Shown piece after piece: positions 35,890 through 44,324 of a stretch of DNA of 64,000 bases. How positions within the stretch are numbered: position 1 is the stretch's first letter; each line of letters opens with the position of its first letter. Origin of the DNA: Herbaspirillum huttiense (GTDB lineage Bacteria; Pseudomonadota; Gammaproteobacteria; Burkholderiales; Burkholderiaceae_D). The DNA is taken from assembly GCF_004367745.1 (NCBI RefSeq), contig NZ_CP037993.1, forward strand, positions 2,418,001 to 2,482,000, read 5' to 3'. Below the pieces are notes generated by a model. That model was given only the letters and a program-made list of their open reading frames with translations. It did no database searches and was not told the DNA's origin. The position numbers and the translations under genes are program-made.

Positions 35890-37089
35890 ATGGCTGTTCA
35901 GGATAAAAGCGTTCCATTTCCACTCGTGTTTTTGCAGCCCGTCGCGGACGTCCACCACGTCTGGACAGCGCTGTCCTTGCATATTTCACCTGCGGTCGAA
36001 GACGACAATGCCTTGCTGTCTCGCCTGTTCAATGAGTTCGATCTGCATGATGCACTGGGCGGACTGAGCTGCATCATCCCGGTGCGTGATCCTGCGGTCT
36101 TCGCGCCGGAATTCCGGCAAGAGATCCCGCAAGGGCAGCTCGCATTGCGCGTGCCGGTGGAGCATTGCGTGGACCCGGGCAAGATCAATGCGCTGGACTG
36201 GCTCTACAGCCGCGGCTTCGCCATCATCGCCGATGGCTTGCCGGCGCAGGGCGCGAGCGTTTTTCCCTTTGTCGAATCGATGGCGCTGGACGCCGGGGTG
36301 GGGCACCTGCCTGAAACCGGGCAATGGCTGCACCGCCTGCGTGGCCCGCACCTGGCCGAGAACGTGGGCGATGCCGTTCAGTTTGATGCCTGTCGGGTGG
36401 AAGGTTTCCGCTGGTTCTCGGGTGACTATGCCTTGCATCCCGACAGCCGCCTGTCGCAAAAGAATTCAATTTCCCGTGCGCGCCTGTTGAAATTGCTGGA
36501 GCTGGTGGCACGCGACGCCGATGCCAATGAACTGGAATCCCTGCTGAAGCAGGACCCGGCCTTGTCCTATCAGCTCTTCAAGCTGGTCAGCTCGGCCGCC
36601 TTCGGTTTCTCGGCCCATATCACCAATTTCACCCAGGCCATCAACCTGCTGGGCCGCCGCCAGCTCCAGCGCTGGCTGCAGTTGCTGCTGTACGCACGCT
36701 TCCCCGGCGACGAGTCCGCCAATCCGTTGCTGCCGCGTGCCGCGGCACGCGCGGCGATGATGGAATCGATGGCGCAGAAGGTGGACTGCACCCAGGAAGA
36801 GCTGGACCGCGCCTTCATCACCGGCATGTTCTCGCTGCTGGATATTTTGCTGGGCATGCCGCTCAACGACATCATCGAGCCGCTCAAGCTGCCGGTGGAT
36901 ATCGTCAATGCGCTGGTGTACCGTACCGGCCGGCTGGGCAAACTGCTGAACGTGGTCGAGCGCTCCGAGGACGGCCGCATTCCGCTGCGTCATGTCGATC
37001 TCGACGCCGCCGGTCTCGATGCCGAAGTGTATTGCCGTTGTCTGATCCAGGCCTTCAATTGGGCCACACGCGTCAGCACTGAGGCGTGA
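35890..37089 (+). CDS. HDOD protein with degenerate EAL-like N-terminus
   Basis: 399 residues from the ATG at 35890; a TTG at 35845 gives a longer reading. The HDOD domain (about 190-370) contains LLKQDPALSYQLFKLVSSAAFGF, INLLGRRQLQRWLQLLLYAR and GMFSLLDILLGMPL. The N-terminal 185 residues align in outline with the EAL-like half of the protein at 20106 (FLQPVADVHHVWTALSLHI; GFAIIADGL; EGFRWFSGDYALHP), but every catalytic acid I can place is gone. It is therefore probably a non-enzymatic interaction protein. Its stop touches the start of a PAS-GGDEF-EAL gene (TGATG at 37087-37091), so the two should be made together. The upstream 140 bases are AT-rich. Confidence 0.85.
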   Translation: MAVQDKSVPFPLVFLQPVADVHHVWTALSLHISPAVEDDNALLSRLFNEFDLHDALGGLSCIIPVRDPAVFAPEFRQEIPQGQLALRVPVEHCVDPGKINALDWLYSRGFAIIADGLPAQGASVFPFVESMALDAGVGHLPETGQWLHRLRGPHLAENVGDAVQFDACRVEGFRWFSGDYALHPDSRLSQKNSISRARLLKLLELVARDADANELESLLKQDPALSYQLFKLVSSAAFGFSAHITNFTQAINLLGRRQLQRWLQLLLYARFPGDESANPLLPRAAARAAMMESMAQKVDCTQEELDRAFITGMFSLLDILLGMPLNDIIEPLKLPVDIVNALVYRTGRLGKLLNVVERSEDGRIPLRHVDLDAAGLDAEVYCRCLIQAFNWATRVSTEA

Positions 37090-39167
37090 TGACGATGATT
37101 TCCTCCGTGGGCACTGACGATCTGGCATGCTGTTCGGCACTGCTGGACGCCATGCAGAACCTGCAAGGCATGGCCTTGCATGCCGCACTCGGAGGGATTG
37201 CGTCCGGTTTCCTCAAGCGCCCCGGTGGCCGCTATGTGGTCAGCCCGCCGCCGGAGCCGGCCAGTGGGCTGTGCCAGGTGGTGGAGCATGAGGGCGCGCG
37301 CTTCGGCCACTTCGTCTTTCCGGCGCTGACCCGCCCCTATACCGAACTGGAACGCACGCGTCTGGCGATGCTGGCGGCTTTCCTTGGCCGCCTGATGCAG
37401 CGCCGCGCCGAGACCGACAAGCGCGCCCGTTCGCTGGACCAGATCGAAGCCAAGCTGGAGCAGCAGGCGCAGATCCTCAATCAGATGCACGAGTCGGTCA
37501 TCACCATGGACCCGGCCGGTTTCATCACCAGCTGGAACCGCGGGGCCGAGCAGCTGTTCGGCTACAGCGCGCTGGAAGCCATCGGCCGCAATGTGTTGTT
37601 CCTCTACGAGAGCGAAGAGGAAGAGGATTCGCTGCACGACCTGTTCCTGGAGCAGGGTGGCCGCGAGATGGAAGTACGTCGCCGCAAGAAGTCCGGTGAG
37701 GTGTTCTGGGCCAGCCTGTCACTGTCCGTGATGCGTGACCAGCATGGTCATCCGATTGGTCTGATCGGCTATCTGAACGACATCACCGAACGCAAGAACG
37801 CCGAAAAGCTGATCCATCATCTGGCCTACTACGATGCCCTGACCGGACTGCCCAACCGCACCTTGCTCACCCGCACCGTGGATCAGGCGCTGACCGAAGC
37901 CCGGCATGAGAACATGCACGGTTGCGTGATGTTCATCGACCTGAACCGCTTCAAGCCCATCAACGACACGCTGGGCCACGTGGCCGGCGACATGCTGCTG
38001 GTGGAAGTGGCGATCCGCCTGCGCCGCGCCTTGCGCGAGCAGGATGTGGTGGCACGCCTGGGGGCGGATGAATTCGCGGTAGCGCTGTTCGACATCGACA
38101 AGGATTACCATCCCGGCTTCGTCGCTCAGAAGCTGCTGGCCGTGTTTGATGATCCGTTCTTCATCGACGGCCATGAGCTGCGCGTGGGGGCCAGCATTGG
38201 CGTGAGCATGTATCCGGAAGACGCGACCGATACCGAAACCCTGCTGCGCCTGGCTGACATCGCCATGTACCGGGCCAAGCAGGGTGGCGACAACAACGAA
38301 AACGGCTACGTCTATTACAGCGAAGAGATGAATCGCAACACGCTGGACTTGTTGCGCATCGAAACCGGTTTGCTGCACGCCTTCGAATACAACGAATTGC
38401 TGCTGTACTACCAGCCCAAGGTGGATATGAACACCTTGGCGATCACCGGTGGCGAGGCCCTGGTGCGCTGGCAGCATCCGGAGCGCGGATTGCTTTTGCC
38501 GGGTGAGTTCATCCCGATTGCTGAGGAAACAGGCTTGATCGTGCAGTTGAGCGATTGGGTACTGGATGCCGTGTGCCGCCAGGCGCGCTCGTGGAGGGAT
38601 GCCGGCCTGGCTCCGATCCGCATCGCCCTGAATGTGACGGCGCGCGAATTCACCCGTTCGCTGCCGGACCGCGTGCGTGCAGCGCTGAACCGCCATTCGC
38701 TCAGTGGTGACTGGCTGGAGCTGGAAATCACCGAGAGCATGCTGATGCACAGCACCGATCGGGTCATTTCCATCATGGAAAAGATCTGCAGCCTGGGCAT
38801 CACGATTTCACTGGATGACTTCGGGACTGGCTACTCCAGCCTCTCGTACCTGAAGCGCTTCCCCATCAATACGCTCAAGATCGACCGGTCCTTCACCATG
38901 GGCATTCCGGACGATACCAATGATTGCGCCATCGCCAGCGCCATCATCGGCATCGCCAAGCAATTGCGCCATAAGGTCATCGCTGAAGGGGTGGAAACGC
39001 AGAAGCAATTCAACTTCCTGCGCGAAGCCGGGTGCAATGAATTGCAGGGCTATATCTTCTCGCGCCCGATACCGGCGGTGGATTTCCACGCCATGCTGCT
39101 GGAGGGGCGCAAGCTCAACTTTGTGCCGGAAACGTCGGCTCCCGCTGAAGACCTTCCTGACCAATAA
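37089..39167 (+). CDS. PAS-GGDEF-EAL c-di-GMP phosphodiesterase
   Basis: 692 residues. After a variable N-terminal region of about 130 residues (possibly GAF-like) comes a PAS domain (ITMDPAGFITSWNRGAEQLFGYS, about 140-250). GGDEF (about 255-425) and EAL (435-680) follow. The cyclase motif reads GADEF, with the second glycine replaced, so cyclase activity may be weak or lost. The EAL set is complete: GEALVRWQHP, LNVTAREF, LEITES, LDDFGTGYSSLSYLKRFP, KIDRSF, AEGVET and QGYIFSRP. It most likely hydrolyses c-di-GMP, with the GGDEF part as a GTP regulatory domain. The start overlaps the upstream HDOD gene by one base. Confidence 0.93.
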   Translation: MTMISSVGTDDLACCSALLDAMQNLQGMALHAALGGIASGFLKRPGGRYVVSPPPEPASGLCQVVEHEGARFGHFVFPALTRPYTELERTRLAMLAAFLGRLMQRRAETDKRARSLDQIEAKLEQQAQILNQMHESVITMDPAGFITSWNRGAEQLFGYSALEAIGRNVLFLYESEEEEDSLHDLFLEQGGREMEVRRRKKSGEVFWASLSLSVMRDQHGHPIGLIGYLNDITERKNAEKLIHHLAYYDALTGLPNRTLLTRTVDQALTEARHENMHGCVMFIDLNRFKPINDTLGHVAGDMLLVEVAIRLRRALREQDVVARLGADEFAVALFDIDKDYHPGFVAQKLLAVFDDPFFIDGHELRVGASIGVSMYPEDATDTETLLRLADIAMYRAKQGGDNNENGYVYYSEEMNRNTLDLLRIETGLLHAFEYNELLLYYQPKVDMNTLAITGGEALVRWQHPERGLLLPGEFIPIAEETGLIVQLSDWVLDAVCRQARSWRDAGLAPIRIALNVTAREFTRSLPDRVRAALNRHSLSGDWLELEITESMLMHSTDRVISIMEKICSLGITISLDDFGTGYSSLSYLKRFPINTLKIDRSFTMGIPDDTNDCAIASAIIGIAKQLRHKVIAEGVETQKQFNFLREAGCNELQGYIFSRPIPAVDFHAMLLEGRKLNFVPETSAPAEDLPDQ

Positions 39168-39426
39168 GGCTGGCAGCCGGTGCGTGGTGTTGCGCGGCCC
39201 GGCAACTGGCTGCTTCTCTTCCAGATTCCCCTGTTGTCCTGCGCCGGATGCGGTCCTATGCTGAAGGCCGTGTTGCGAGAGATTTAATCCCTTCGGGCAT
39301 TCTCTCGAAGTTTTTCGGTCTGATGGGAGAATATTGTCCAGATATCATCAGCAATTTTTCAGGTTTTCGGCGTACTGCCGTGTCAGTGCCTATTCTTCAC
39401 CTTTCAACCAACGAAGGAGAACGATC

Positions 39427-39963
39427 ATGAAACGACGTATTGCACAGCTGGCCTTGCTGGCCTGCGCATCTGCGGCTTCGGCTGCCATGGCTGCCGAAGC
39501 GCCGCTCAAGGTGGCGCTGAACCTGGTCAACGCGCAAGGGGTGGCGTCCCCGGCGGGCGAGGTGACCATCAGCGAGACGCCTTATGGGCTGCTGTTCCAG
39601 CCGGCCTTGTCGGGCTTGCCGGCGGGCGTGCATGGTTTCCATGTGCACCAGAATGCCTCCTGCGCGCCGCTGGAGAAGGATGGAAAGATGGAGCCGGCGC
39701 TGGCCGCCGGTGGGCATTGGGATCCGCAAAAGACTGGCAAGCATGAAGGTCCCTATGGCGAAGGTCATCTGGGCGACTTGCCGGCCTTGTATGTCACGGC
39801 CGATGGCAAGGCAGAGAACCCGGTCCTGGCCCCGCGCCTGAAGACGCTGGCCGAAGTGCGCGGACATGCGCTGATGGTGCATGTGGGCGGGGATAATCAC
39901 TCGGATCATCCGGCTCCGCTGGGTGGTGGGGGTGTGCGACTGGCGTGCGGGGTGATTCAGTAA
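39427..39963 (+). CDS. sodC: Periplasmic Cu/Zn superoxide dismutase SodC
   Basis: 178 residues with a signal peptide ([20 protein letters not shown]). The copper/zinc ligands appear as [26 protein letters not shown] and [14 protein letters not shown], and the C-terminal arginine is in [11 protein letters not shown]. The two cysteines form the structural disulfide. It removes superoxide in the periplasm. AAGGAGA lies just before the ATG. It stands alone between a c-di-GMP gene and a HigBA module; its 259-base upstream gap is AT-rich near 39300-39370 but shows no clear operator. Confidence 0.96.
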   Translation: MKRRIAQLALLACASAASAAMAAEAPLKVALNLVNAQGVASPAGEVTISETPYGLLFQPALSGLPAGVHGFHVHQNASCAPLEKDGKMEPALAAGGHWDPQKTGKHEGPYGEGHLGDLPALYVTADGKAENPVLAPRLKTLAEVRGHALMVHVGGDNHSDHPAPLGGGGVRLACGVIQ

Positions 39964-39995
39964 GCGCTCGTCCTGACATTCCATCAGGATGTGGA

Positions 39996-40307
39996 TCAGG
40001 AAGTGCGTTCCAGCGGGCGCACTTCCTGTTCGATCCGCGCGCCATGGTCACGCTGGGCGATCTTGAGATCGTAGGTCATTTGCAGGTTCAGCCAGGACTG
40101 CGCATCGCCACCGAAAAAGCGTGCCAGTCGCAGGGCGGTATCTGGGGAGATGCCGCGCCGCTCGTTGACGATCTCTCCGATGCGCGTGGCCGGGACGTGC
40201 AGGGCGATGGCCAAAGCGTTGGCGCTCAGGTTGATCGGTGCGAGGAATTCCTCACGCAGGATCTCGCCAGGATGAATCGGGCGCATGCGATTGCCGGGAG
40301 AGCTCAT
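39996..40307 (-). CDS. higA: HigA-type antitoxin (XRE family)
   Basis: 103 residues. The HigA hallmarks are RPIHPGEILREEFL (about 9-22), the HTH LSANALAIALHVPATRIGEIVNERRGIS (about 27-54), and PDTALRLARFFGGDAQSWLNLQ (about 55-76). The antitoxin binds HigB and its own operator. It begins nine bases after the higB stop, the usual toxin-first order. Confidence 0.93.
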   Translation of the reverse strand: MSSPGNRMRPIHPGEILREEFLAPINLSANALAIALHVPATRIGEIVNERRGISPDTALRLARFFGGDAQSWLNLQMTYDLKIAQRDHGARIEQEVRPLERTS

Positions 40308-40316
40308 GACGGTCTT

Positions 40317-40604
40317 TCAGTGGTAATCGATGATTTCAACGTGGGATGCTCCGATGCGTCCGATGCTGTGGCACATGAAGCAAAGCCGGAATTGGCTGTT
40401 GATGCGGATGCTGTGCTGGCCGTCCCGGTTGCCGTGAAGTGACTCTAGGCGGTTGCCTGGCGGCGTACGCAGGAATTCCAGCGTAGCAGCTGCATCCAGC
40501 ATCTGCAGCTTGCGTTCGGCCGCAGCACGGATGTTGGCAAAGCGAGGCACCGACTTTCCGTGAAATAAGGCTTCGGTATCTGCGCATCGGAAGCTGAGTA
40601 TCAT
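40317..40604 (-). CDS. higB: HigB-type mRNA interferase toxin
   Basis: 95 residues of RelE/HigB fold. It starts MILSFRCADTEALFHGK, then RFANIRAAAERKLQMLDAAATLEFL, PGNRLESLHGNRDGQHSIRINSQFRLCF, and ends VEIIDYH, all typical of HigB. It cuts mRNA on the ribosome. No ribosome site precedes the ATG. A weak promoter pair, TTGACG (40637-40632) and TATACG (40616-40611) with 15 bases between on the minus strand, would start transcription at or next to the ATG. Confidence 0.92.
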   Translation of the reverse strand: MILSFRCADTEALFHGKSVPRFANIRAAAERKLQMLDAAATLEFLRTPPGNRLESLHGNRDGQHSIRINSQFRLCFMCHSIGRIGASHVEIIDYH

Positions 40605-40610
40605 GGTGAG

Positions 40611-40637
40611 CGTATAACGTTATTCGTTAAGCGTCAA
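40611..40637 (-). promoter_or_regulatory. higBA promoter with palindromic operator
   Basis: On the minus strand, TTGACG and TATACG frame a perfect 10-base palindrome, ATAACGTTAT (40614-40623), which overlaps the -10. This is where an autoregulating HigA dimer would be expected to bind. The 15-base spacer is shorter than ideal. Confidence 0.5.
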
Positions 40638-40781
40638 TCGATAAACTTCTGGATGGGTCTGAGCTTGATCGCAGCAGGTCCCTTCTGGCGTTATACGGAA
40701 AAATCAGCTGCGCGCAGGAAAGTCCCGCGAATGTATCGGTACAACCGGGTGTTTTTCGAGGAAGAGATAAAGCGGAAGGGG

Positions 40782-40819
40782 AAATGAAAAACGGGTCCAT
40801 CAGGACCCGTTTTTCATTT
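40782..40819 (-). terminator. Terminator of tRNA-Ser, symmetric
   Basis: A 17-base-pair perfect inverted repeat (40782-40798 with 40803-40819) with an ATCA loop lies seven bases beyond the tRNA 3' end. The stem carries five T residues on the descending side of either strand, so it could also stop transcription from the left. Confidence 0.93.
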
Positions 40820-40826
40820 GAAGCTT

Positions 40827-40920
40827 TGGCGGAGACGGAGGGATTCGAACCCTCGATACAGGTTTAAGCCCGTATGCTTCCTTAGCAGGGAAGTGCCTTC
40901 GACCACTCGGCCACGTCTCC
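40827..40920 (-). tRNA. tRNA-Ser (anticodon GCU)
   Basis: Read on the minus strand this is a 94-base class II tRNA beginning GGAGACG and ending CGTCTCC, then G and an encoded CCA (40829-40827). The anticodon arm reads CTTCC-CTGCTAA-GGAAG with anticodon GCT, followed by a long variable arm and the T loop GGTTCGAATCC. It reads AGC/AGU serine codons. The acceptor stem pairs fully over seven bases. Confidence 0.97.
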
Positions 40921-40969
40921 ACACTGAAGGCTGTTGTCGCATTGCTGCGTTGCCTCAGCGAAGACCGAG

Positions 40970-40998
40970 ATAATATCTTCTCATTTGCATCCGGTCAA
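40970..40998 (-). promoter_or_regulatory. Promoter of tRNA-Ser
   Basis: On the minus strand, TTGACC (40998-40993), exactly 17 bases, then TATTAT (40975-40970) form a strong sigma-70 promoter. Transcription would start near 40963, about 43 bases before the mature tRNA. It lies in the 143-base gap between lysC and the tRNA. Confidence 0.75.
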
Positions 40999-41063
40999 CA
41001 GTGGTCTTGCAAAAAATCACTGTTTTTTCACCGGTGCGGTCTTCGCTTTGCGCGGTGCGTGAT

Positions 41064-42317
41064 TTACTTGGCGCTGTCCAGGTCAAAGGCCTTGTGCAGG
41101 GCGCGCACGGCCAGTTCCATGTACTTCTCGTCGATCAGCACCGAGATCTTGATTTCCGAGGTGGAGATCATCTGGATGTTCACGCCTTCTTCCGACAGCG
41201 TGCGGAACATCTGCGAAGCGATGCCGACGTGGCTGCGCATGCCCACGCCGACCACCGAGACCTTGGAGACCTTGGTGTCGCCATTGATGGCGGCTGCACC
41301 GATGTGTGCCTTGACGCTGCTGTTGAGCACTTCCACAGCCTTGGCATATTCGGCGCGCGGCACGGTGAAGGTGAAGTCGGTCTTGCCTTCCACCGACTGG
41401 TTCTGGATGATCATGTCCACTTCGATGTTGGCGTCGGCCACCGGGCCCAGGATCTGGTAGGCGATGCCCGGACGGTCGGGTACGCCCAGCACGGTAATCT
41501 TGGCTTCGTCGCGGCTGAAGGCGATGCCGGTGATGGTTGCTTGTTCCATGTTCTTGTCTTCCTCAAACGAAATCAGGGTGCCGGAGGCGGCTTCTTCGGC
41601 CAGCGGCGTGAGCGGGTCGGTCAGCGACGACAGCACGCGGGTCGGCATCTTGTAGTTGCCGGCGAATTCCACGGAGCGGATCTGCAGGACCTTGGAACCC
41701 AGGGACGCCATTTCCAGCATCTCCTCGAAGGTCACGGTCTTCAGGCGCCGGGCATCGCTCACCACGCGCGGGTCGGTGGTGTAGACACCATCCACGTCGG
41801 TGTAGATCAGGCATTCCGCCGCCTTGATGGCAGCGGCCACGGCCACGGCCGAGGTGTCCGAGCCGCCACGGCCCAAGGTGGTGATGTTGCCGTCGGCGTC
41901 CACGCCCTGGAACCCGGTGATCATGACGATCTTGCCAGCGTTCAGATCCTTGCGGACCTTGGCGTCATCGATGGAGCGGATGCGCGCCTTGGTGAAGGCC
42001 GAGTCGGTCTTGATGGGGACTTGCCAGCCGGCGTAGGAGACGGCTTGCTTGCCCAGCGCCTGCAGGGCGATGGCCAGCAGCGCCACCGAGACCTGTTCGC
42101 CGGTCGAGGCCAGCATGTCCAGTTCGCGGCCGTCGGGCTGGGCCATGATTTCCTTGGCCATGCCCAGCAGGCGGTTGGTTTCACCAGACATCGCCGAAGG
42201 CACGACAACGATCTGATGGCCGGCGTCGTGCCATTTGGCAACGCGCTTTGCGACATTCTGGATGCGCTCGATTGAGCCCATCGAGGTGCCGCCGTATTTG
42301 TGAACGTATAAAGCCAT
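41064..42317 (-). CDS. lysC: Aspartokinase
   Basis: 417 residues starting MALYVHKYGGTSMGS, the aspartokinase N-terminus with the KYGGTS ATP/Asp site. The kinase domain continues through VPSAMSGETNRLLG, GFQGVDADGNITTLGRGGSD and DVDGVYTTDPR, then two ACT domains (about 265-415) for feedback by lysine/threonine. It phosphorylates aspartate, the first step to lysine, threonine, methionine and diaminopimelate, so it feeds the dap genes at the right end of this window. The frame is open to 42473, but the promoter at 42388-42416 lies inside that extension. In many relatives tilS precedes lysC; here it does not. Confidence 0.96.
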   Translation of the reverse strand: MALYVHKYGGTSMGSIERIQNVAKRVAKWHDAGHQIVVVPSAMSGETNRLLGMAKEIMAQPDGRELDMLASTGEQVSVALLAIALQALGKQAVSYAGWQVPIKTDSAFTKARIRSIDDAKVRKDLNAGKIVMITGFQGVDADGNITTLGRGGSDTSAVAVAAAIKAAECLIYTDVDGVYTTDPRVVSDARRLKTVTFEEMLEMASLGSKVLQIRSVEFAGNYKMPTRVLSSLTDPLTPLAEEAASGTLISFEEDKNMEQATITGIAFSRDEAKITVLGVPDRPGIAYQILGPVADANIEVDMIIQNQSVEGKTDFTFTVPRAEYAKAVEVLNSSVKAHIGAAAINGDTKVSKVSVVGVGMRSHVGIASQMFRTLSEEGVNIQMISTSEIKISVLIDEKYMELAVRALHKAFDLDSAK

Positions 42318-42846
42318 AGGGGATAAAAAAAGGTGGCCCGACTTTGACAAGAAAACCCTGAGCCAGGCGGGAAGGAACAAACCCTTGACTTTACATGCGG
42401 TGCGCCAAAATCTCAAGGAAAAGCTCGGTTTGACAAGGTTTTCCGGGGATTTTTGCATGTCGCATCGCAGCAAAAAAGCGCATTGAATGCATCAGTCATG
42501 CACGATCTGGCCGGCTCATGCGGTGAGAATGCACGTCACTTGCGACCAGGGCGCGATCAGTGAAAAAAGAAGGGGAGCCAAACGAGGTGAAGGAGGGGGG
42601 CTGGTGCACCAGCTGTCATGCGCCCGGCAAGACGTGGCGGCATGGCAGGTGGTGCTGCGGTACGGGGACTGCGGTACTGCGGGTAGTGCGTTGCTGCGGT
42701 ATTGCTTCATCCTGGCACGGTGGTTCGGACGCAGGCGGTCGGCATTCGTTCGCGTTCATTCACGTTCAACGCGGGGTATGCGCCGGTGCGGAACACTGCC
42801 GTGGCGGAATCGGTCCATCCGGACATCGGATGCGGATCAGTTCCGA
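42318..42846. other. 529-base gene-free gap upstream of lysC
   Basis: The left part holds the lysC promoter. Further right is a perfect 14-base palindrome, GCTGGTGCACCAGC (42600-42613), and a stretch of loosely repeated TGCGGTA-like units (about 42655-42700). Open frames cross it on the plus strand, but none has a ribosome site or family resemblance. I see no gene remnant I can name. Confidence 0.5.
42388..42416 (-). promoter_or_regulatory. Promoter of lysC
   Basis: On the minus strand, TTGAGA (42416-42411) and TAAAGT (42393-42388) are separated by exactly 17 bases. The -10 lies 70 bases before the lysC start codon. Confidence 0.6.
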
Positions 42847-43125
42847 TCAAGCGCCGCTATACAGGCTTTGTGCTGCGCTGTTGGCTTGTTGCACTTGGTT
42901 GGCGACATCCTGGCGGCTCAGTTGCGAGGGGGCTTGGCGGATGATGGGATATTCATTGCGCGTGGCGATCTCGTGATTGGCTTGAGCGCGTTGCAGTTCG
43001 GCCTTGACGTCAGCACGGGTCTGGGTCGAGTGGAACGGGGTTTCCGGCGGATACGGAGCTTCAGCCATGGCGGCACCAGCAGCGGCGAGCAGGGAGGCGG
43101 CAACGATGATGTTCTTGATGTTCAT
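42847..43125 (-). CDS. Small secreted DUF4148 protein
   Basis: 92 residues with a Sec signal peptide (MNIKNIIVAASLLAAAGAAM, cleavage after AMA). The mature part is AEAPYPPETPF, then the DUF4148-type stretch TRADVKAELQRAQAN and SRQDVANQVQQANSAAQS. This family is abundant in Burkholderiales and has no known function. AGAGGACA before the ATG is a good ribosome site. It is divergent from the LysR gene at 43376 across a 250-base gap. Confidence 0.85.
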   Translation of the reverse strand: MNIKNIIVAASLLAAAGAAMAEAPYPPETPFHSTQTRADVKAELQRAQANHEIATRNEYPIIRQAPSQLSRQDVANQVQQANSAAQSLYSGA

Positions 43126-43375
43126 GATAATGTCCTCTGTTTGGGTAAGTGGGGGTTGCTCTTCTCCAGGGCCGGCGAGTCGCGGGAGTGATCCATGCTC
43201 TCCTTGTGGGAAAGCCCACTCGTGGGCGACCTGGTGAAGCCGGTCAGCGCGATCTTTGTTGCTTTGTTGCGTTGCGCTAACCGATGACTGAAGTGTAAAT
43301 ATTGCGAAGACGAAGAAAAATAGGTTTAATCGGAATTGACTATTTCTCTTTGTGGAACAATCAGGGACTTGAAAA

Positions 43376-44287
43376 ATGGATCGTCTGCAATCAATGCGGG
43401 TGTTTGCAAAGGTGGTGGAGCAGGGCAGTTTCGTGCGTGCCGCCGAGTTGCTGGACATTTCCAATGCGGTGGCAACCCGTTTCATCGCCGATCTGGAGGC
43501 ACACCTGGGTACCCGCCTGCTCAATCGCTCGACCCGCCGCCTCTCGCTTACCGAGGCCGGGCAGGCCTATCTGGAGCGGGTCCACATGATCCTGGCCGAG
43601 GTCGATGATGCCGAAGCGCTGGTGTCCATGGAAACCAAACGTCCGGCCGGGACGCTGGCGATTTATTCCAATGCCGGTTTCGGCCAGTCGCAACTGGGCG
43701 AGATGCTGGCTGCCTATGCCGGGATCTATCCTGACGTGGGGCTGGACGTCTATCTGTCCGACCGCTCCATCGACCTGGTGGAGGAAGGCATCGATATCGG
43801 TTTCTTCAGCAGCATGCAAAAGTTCGATGCCAGCATGATCGTGCGACAGCTGGGTGTAGCCAAGGTGATCCTTTGTGCTTCACCTGCCTACCTGGAGCGC
43901 GCCGGAGCGCCCGCACAGCCCGAAGATCTGTCGCGCCACAGCTGCCTGAACTTCTCGCATGAATATTTGCGCCATCACTGGCATGTCAATACTGAGGCCG
44001 GCGTGATGGATGTGCCCATCGTCAGCAAGGTGGTCTCCAACAGCGGCGTGCTTTTGCGTGACCTGGCACTGGCTGGCATGGGTATCGTGCTGCGGCCCTC
44101 CTACTCGCTGGGCGATGACCTGCGTTGCGGCAAGCTGGTACAGGTGCTGCCCGGCTTTGACATGGGGCAGGTGGTGATTTCGATGGTGTATCCGAGCCGC
44201 CGGCTGCTGTCGGCCAAGGTGCGCAGCTTTGCCGATTTCATCAGTGCGCGCTTCCCGCACCCGGAAACCGATCCCTGGCTGACCTGA
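43376..44287 (+). CDS. LysR-family transcriptional regulator
   Basis: 303 residues starting MDRLQSMRVFAKVVEQGSFVRAAELL. The HTH (LDISNAVATRFIADLEAHLG) is followed by an effector domain with LALAGMGIVLRPSYSLG near 225. It belongs to the CrgA-like subgroup, like the regulator at 3332. Its divergent neighbour is the DUF4148 secreted protein, a possible target. The target and inducer are otherwise unknown. Confidence 0.9.
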   Translation: MDRLQSMRVFAKVVEQGSFVRAAELLDISNAVATRFIADLEAHLGTRLLNRSTRRLSLTEAGQAYLERVHMILAEVDDAEALVSMETKRPAGTLAIYSNAGFGQSQLGEMLAAYAGIYPDVGLDVYLSDRSIDLVEEGIDIGFFSSMQKFDASMIVRQLGVAKVILCASPAYLERAGAPAQPEDLSRHSCLNFSHEYLRHHWHVNTEAGVMDVPIVSKVVSNSGVLLRDLALAGMGIVLRPSYSLGDDLRCGKLVQVLPGFDMGQVVISMVYPSRRLLSAKVRSFADFISARFPHPETDPWLT

Positions 44288-44324
44288 AGTACGCAACCAG
44301 AAGCGACGCGCGTTGAGGGAAACT

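Noticed and set aside
40827-40920. tRNA-Ser as an attachment site for a genomic island
   Set aside because: I could not find a repeat of the tRNA 3' end on the higBA side, and there is no integrase.
42487-43191. Plus-strand open frames in the gap upstream of lysC
   Set aside because: The translation is Arg/Cys/Trp-rich without motifs and runs antisense into the DUF4148 gene.
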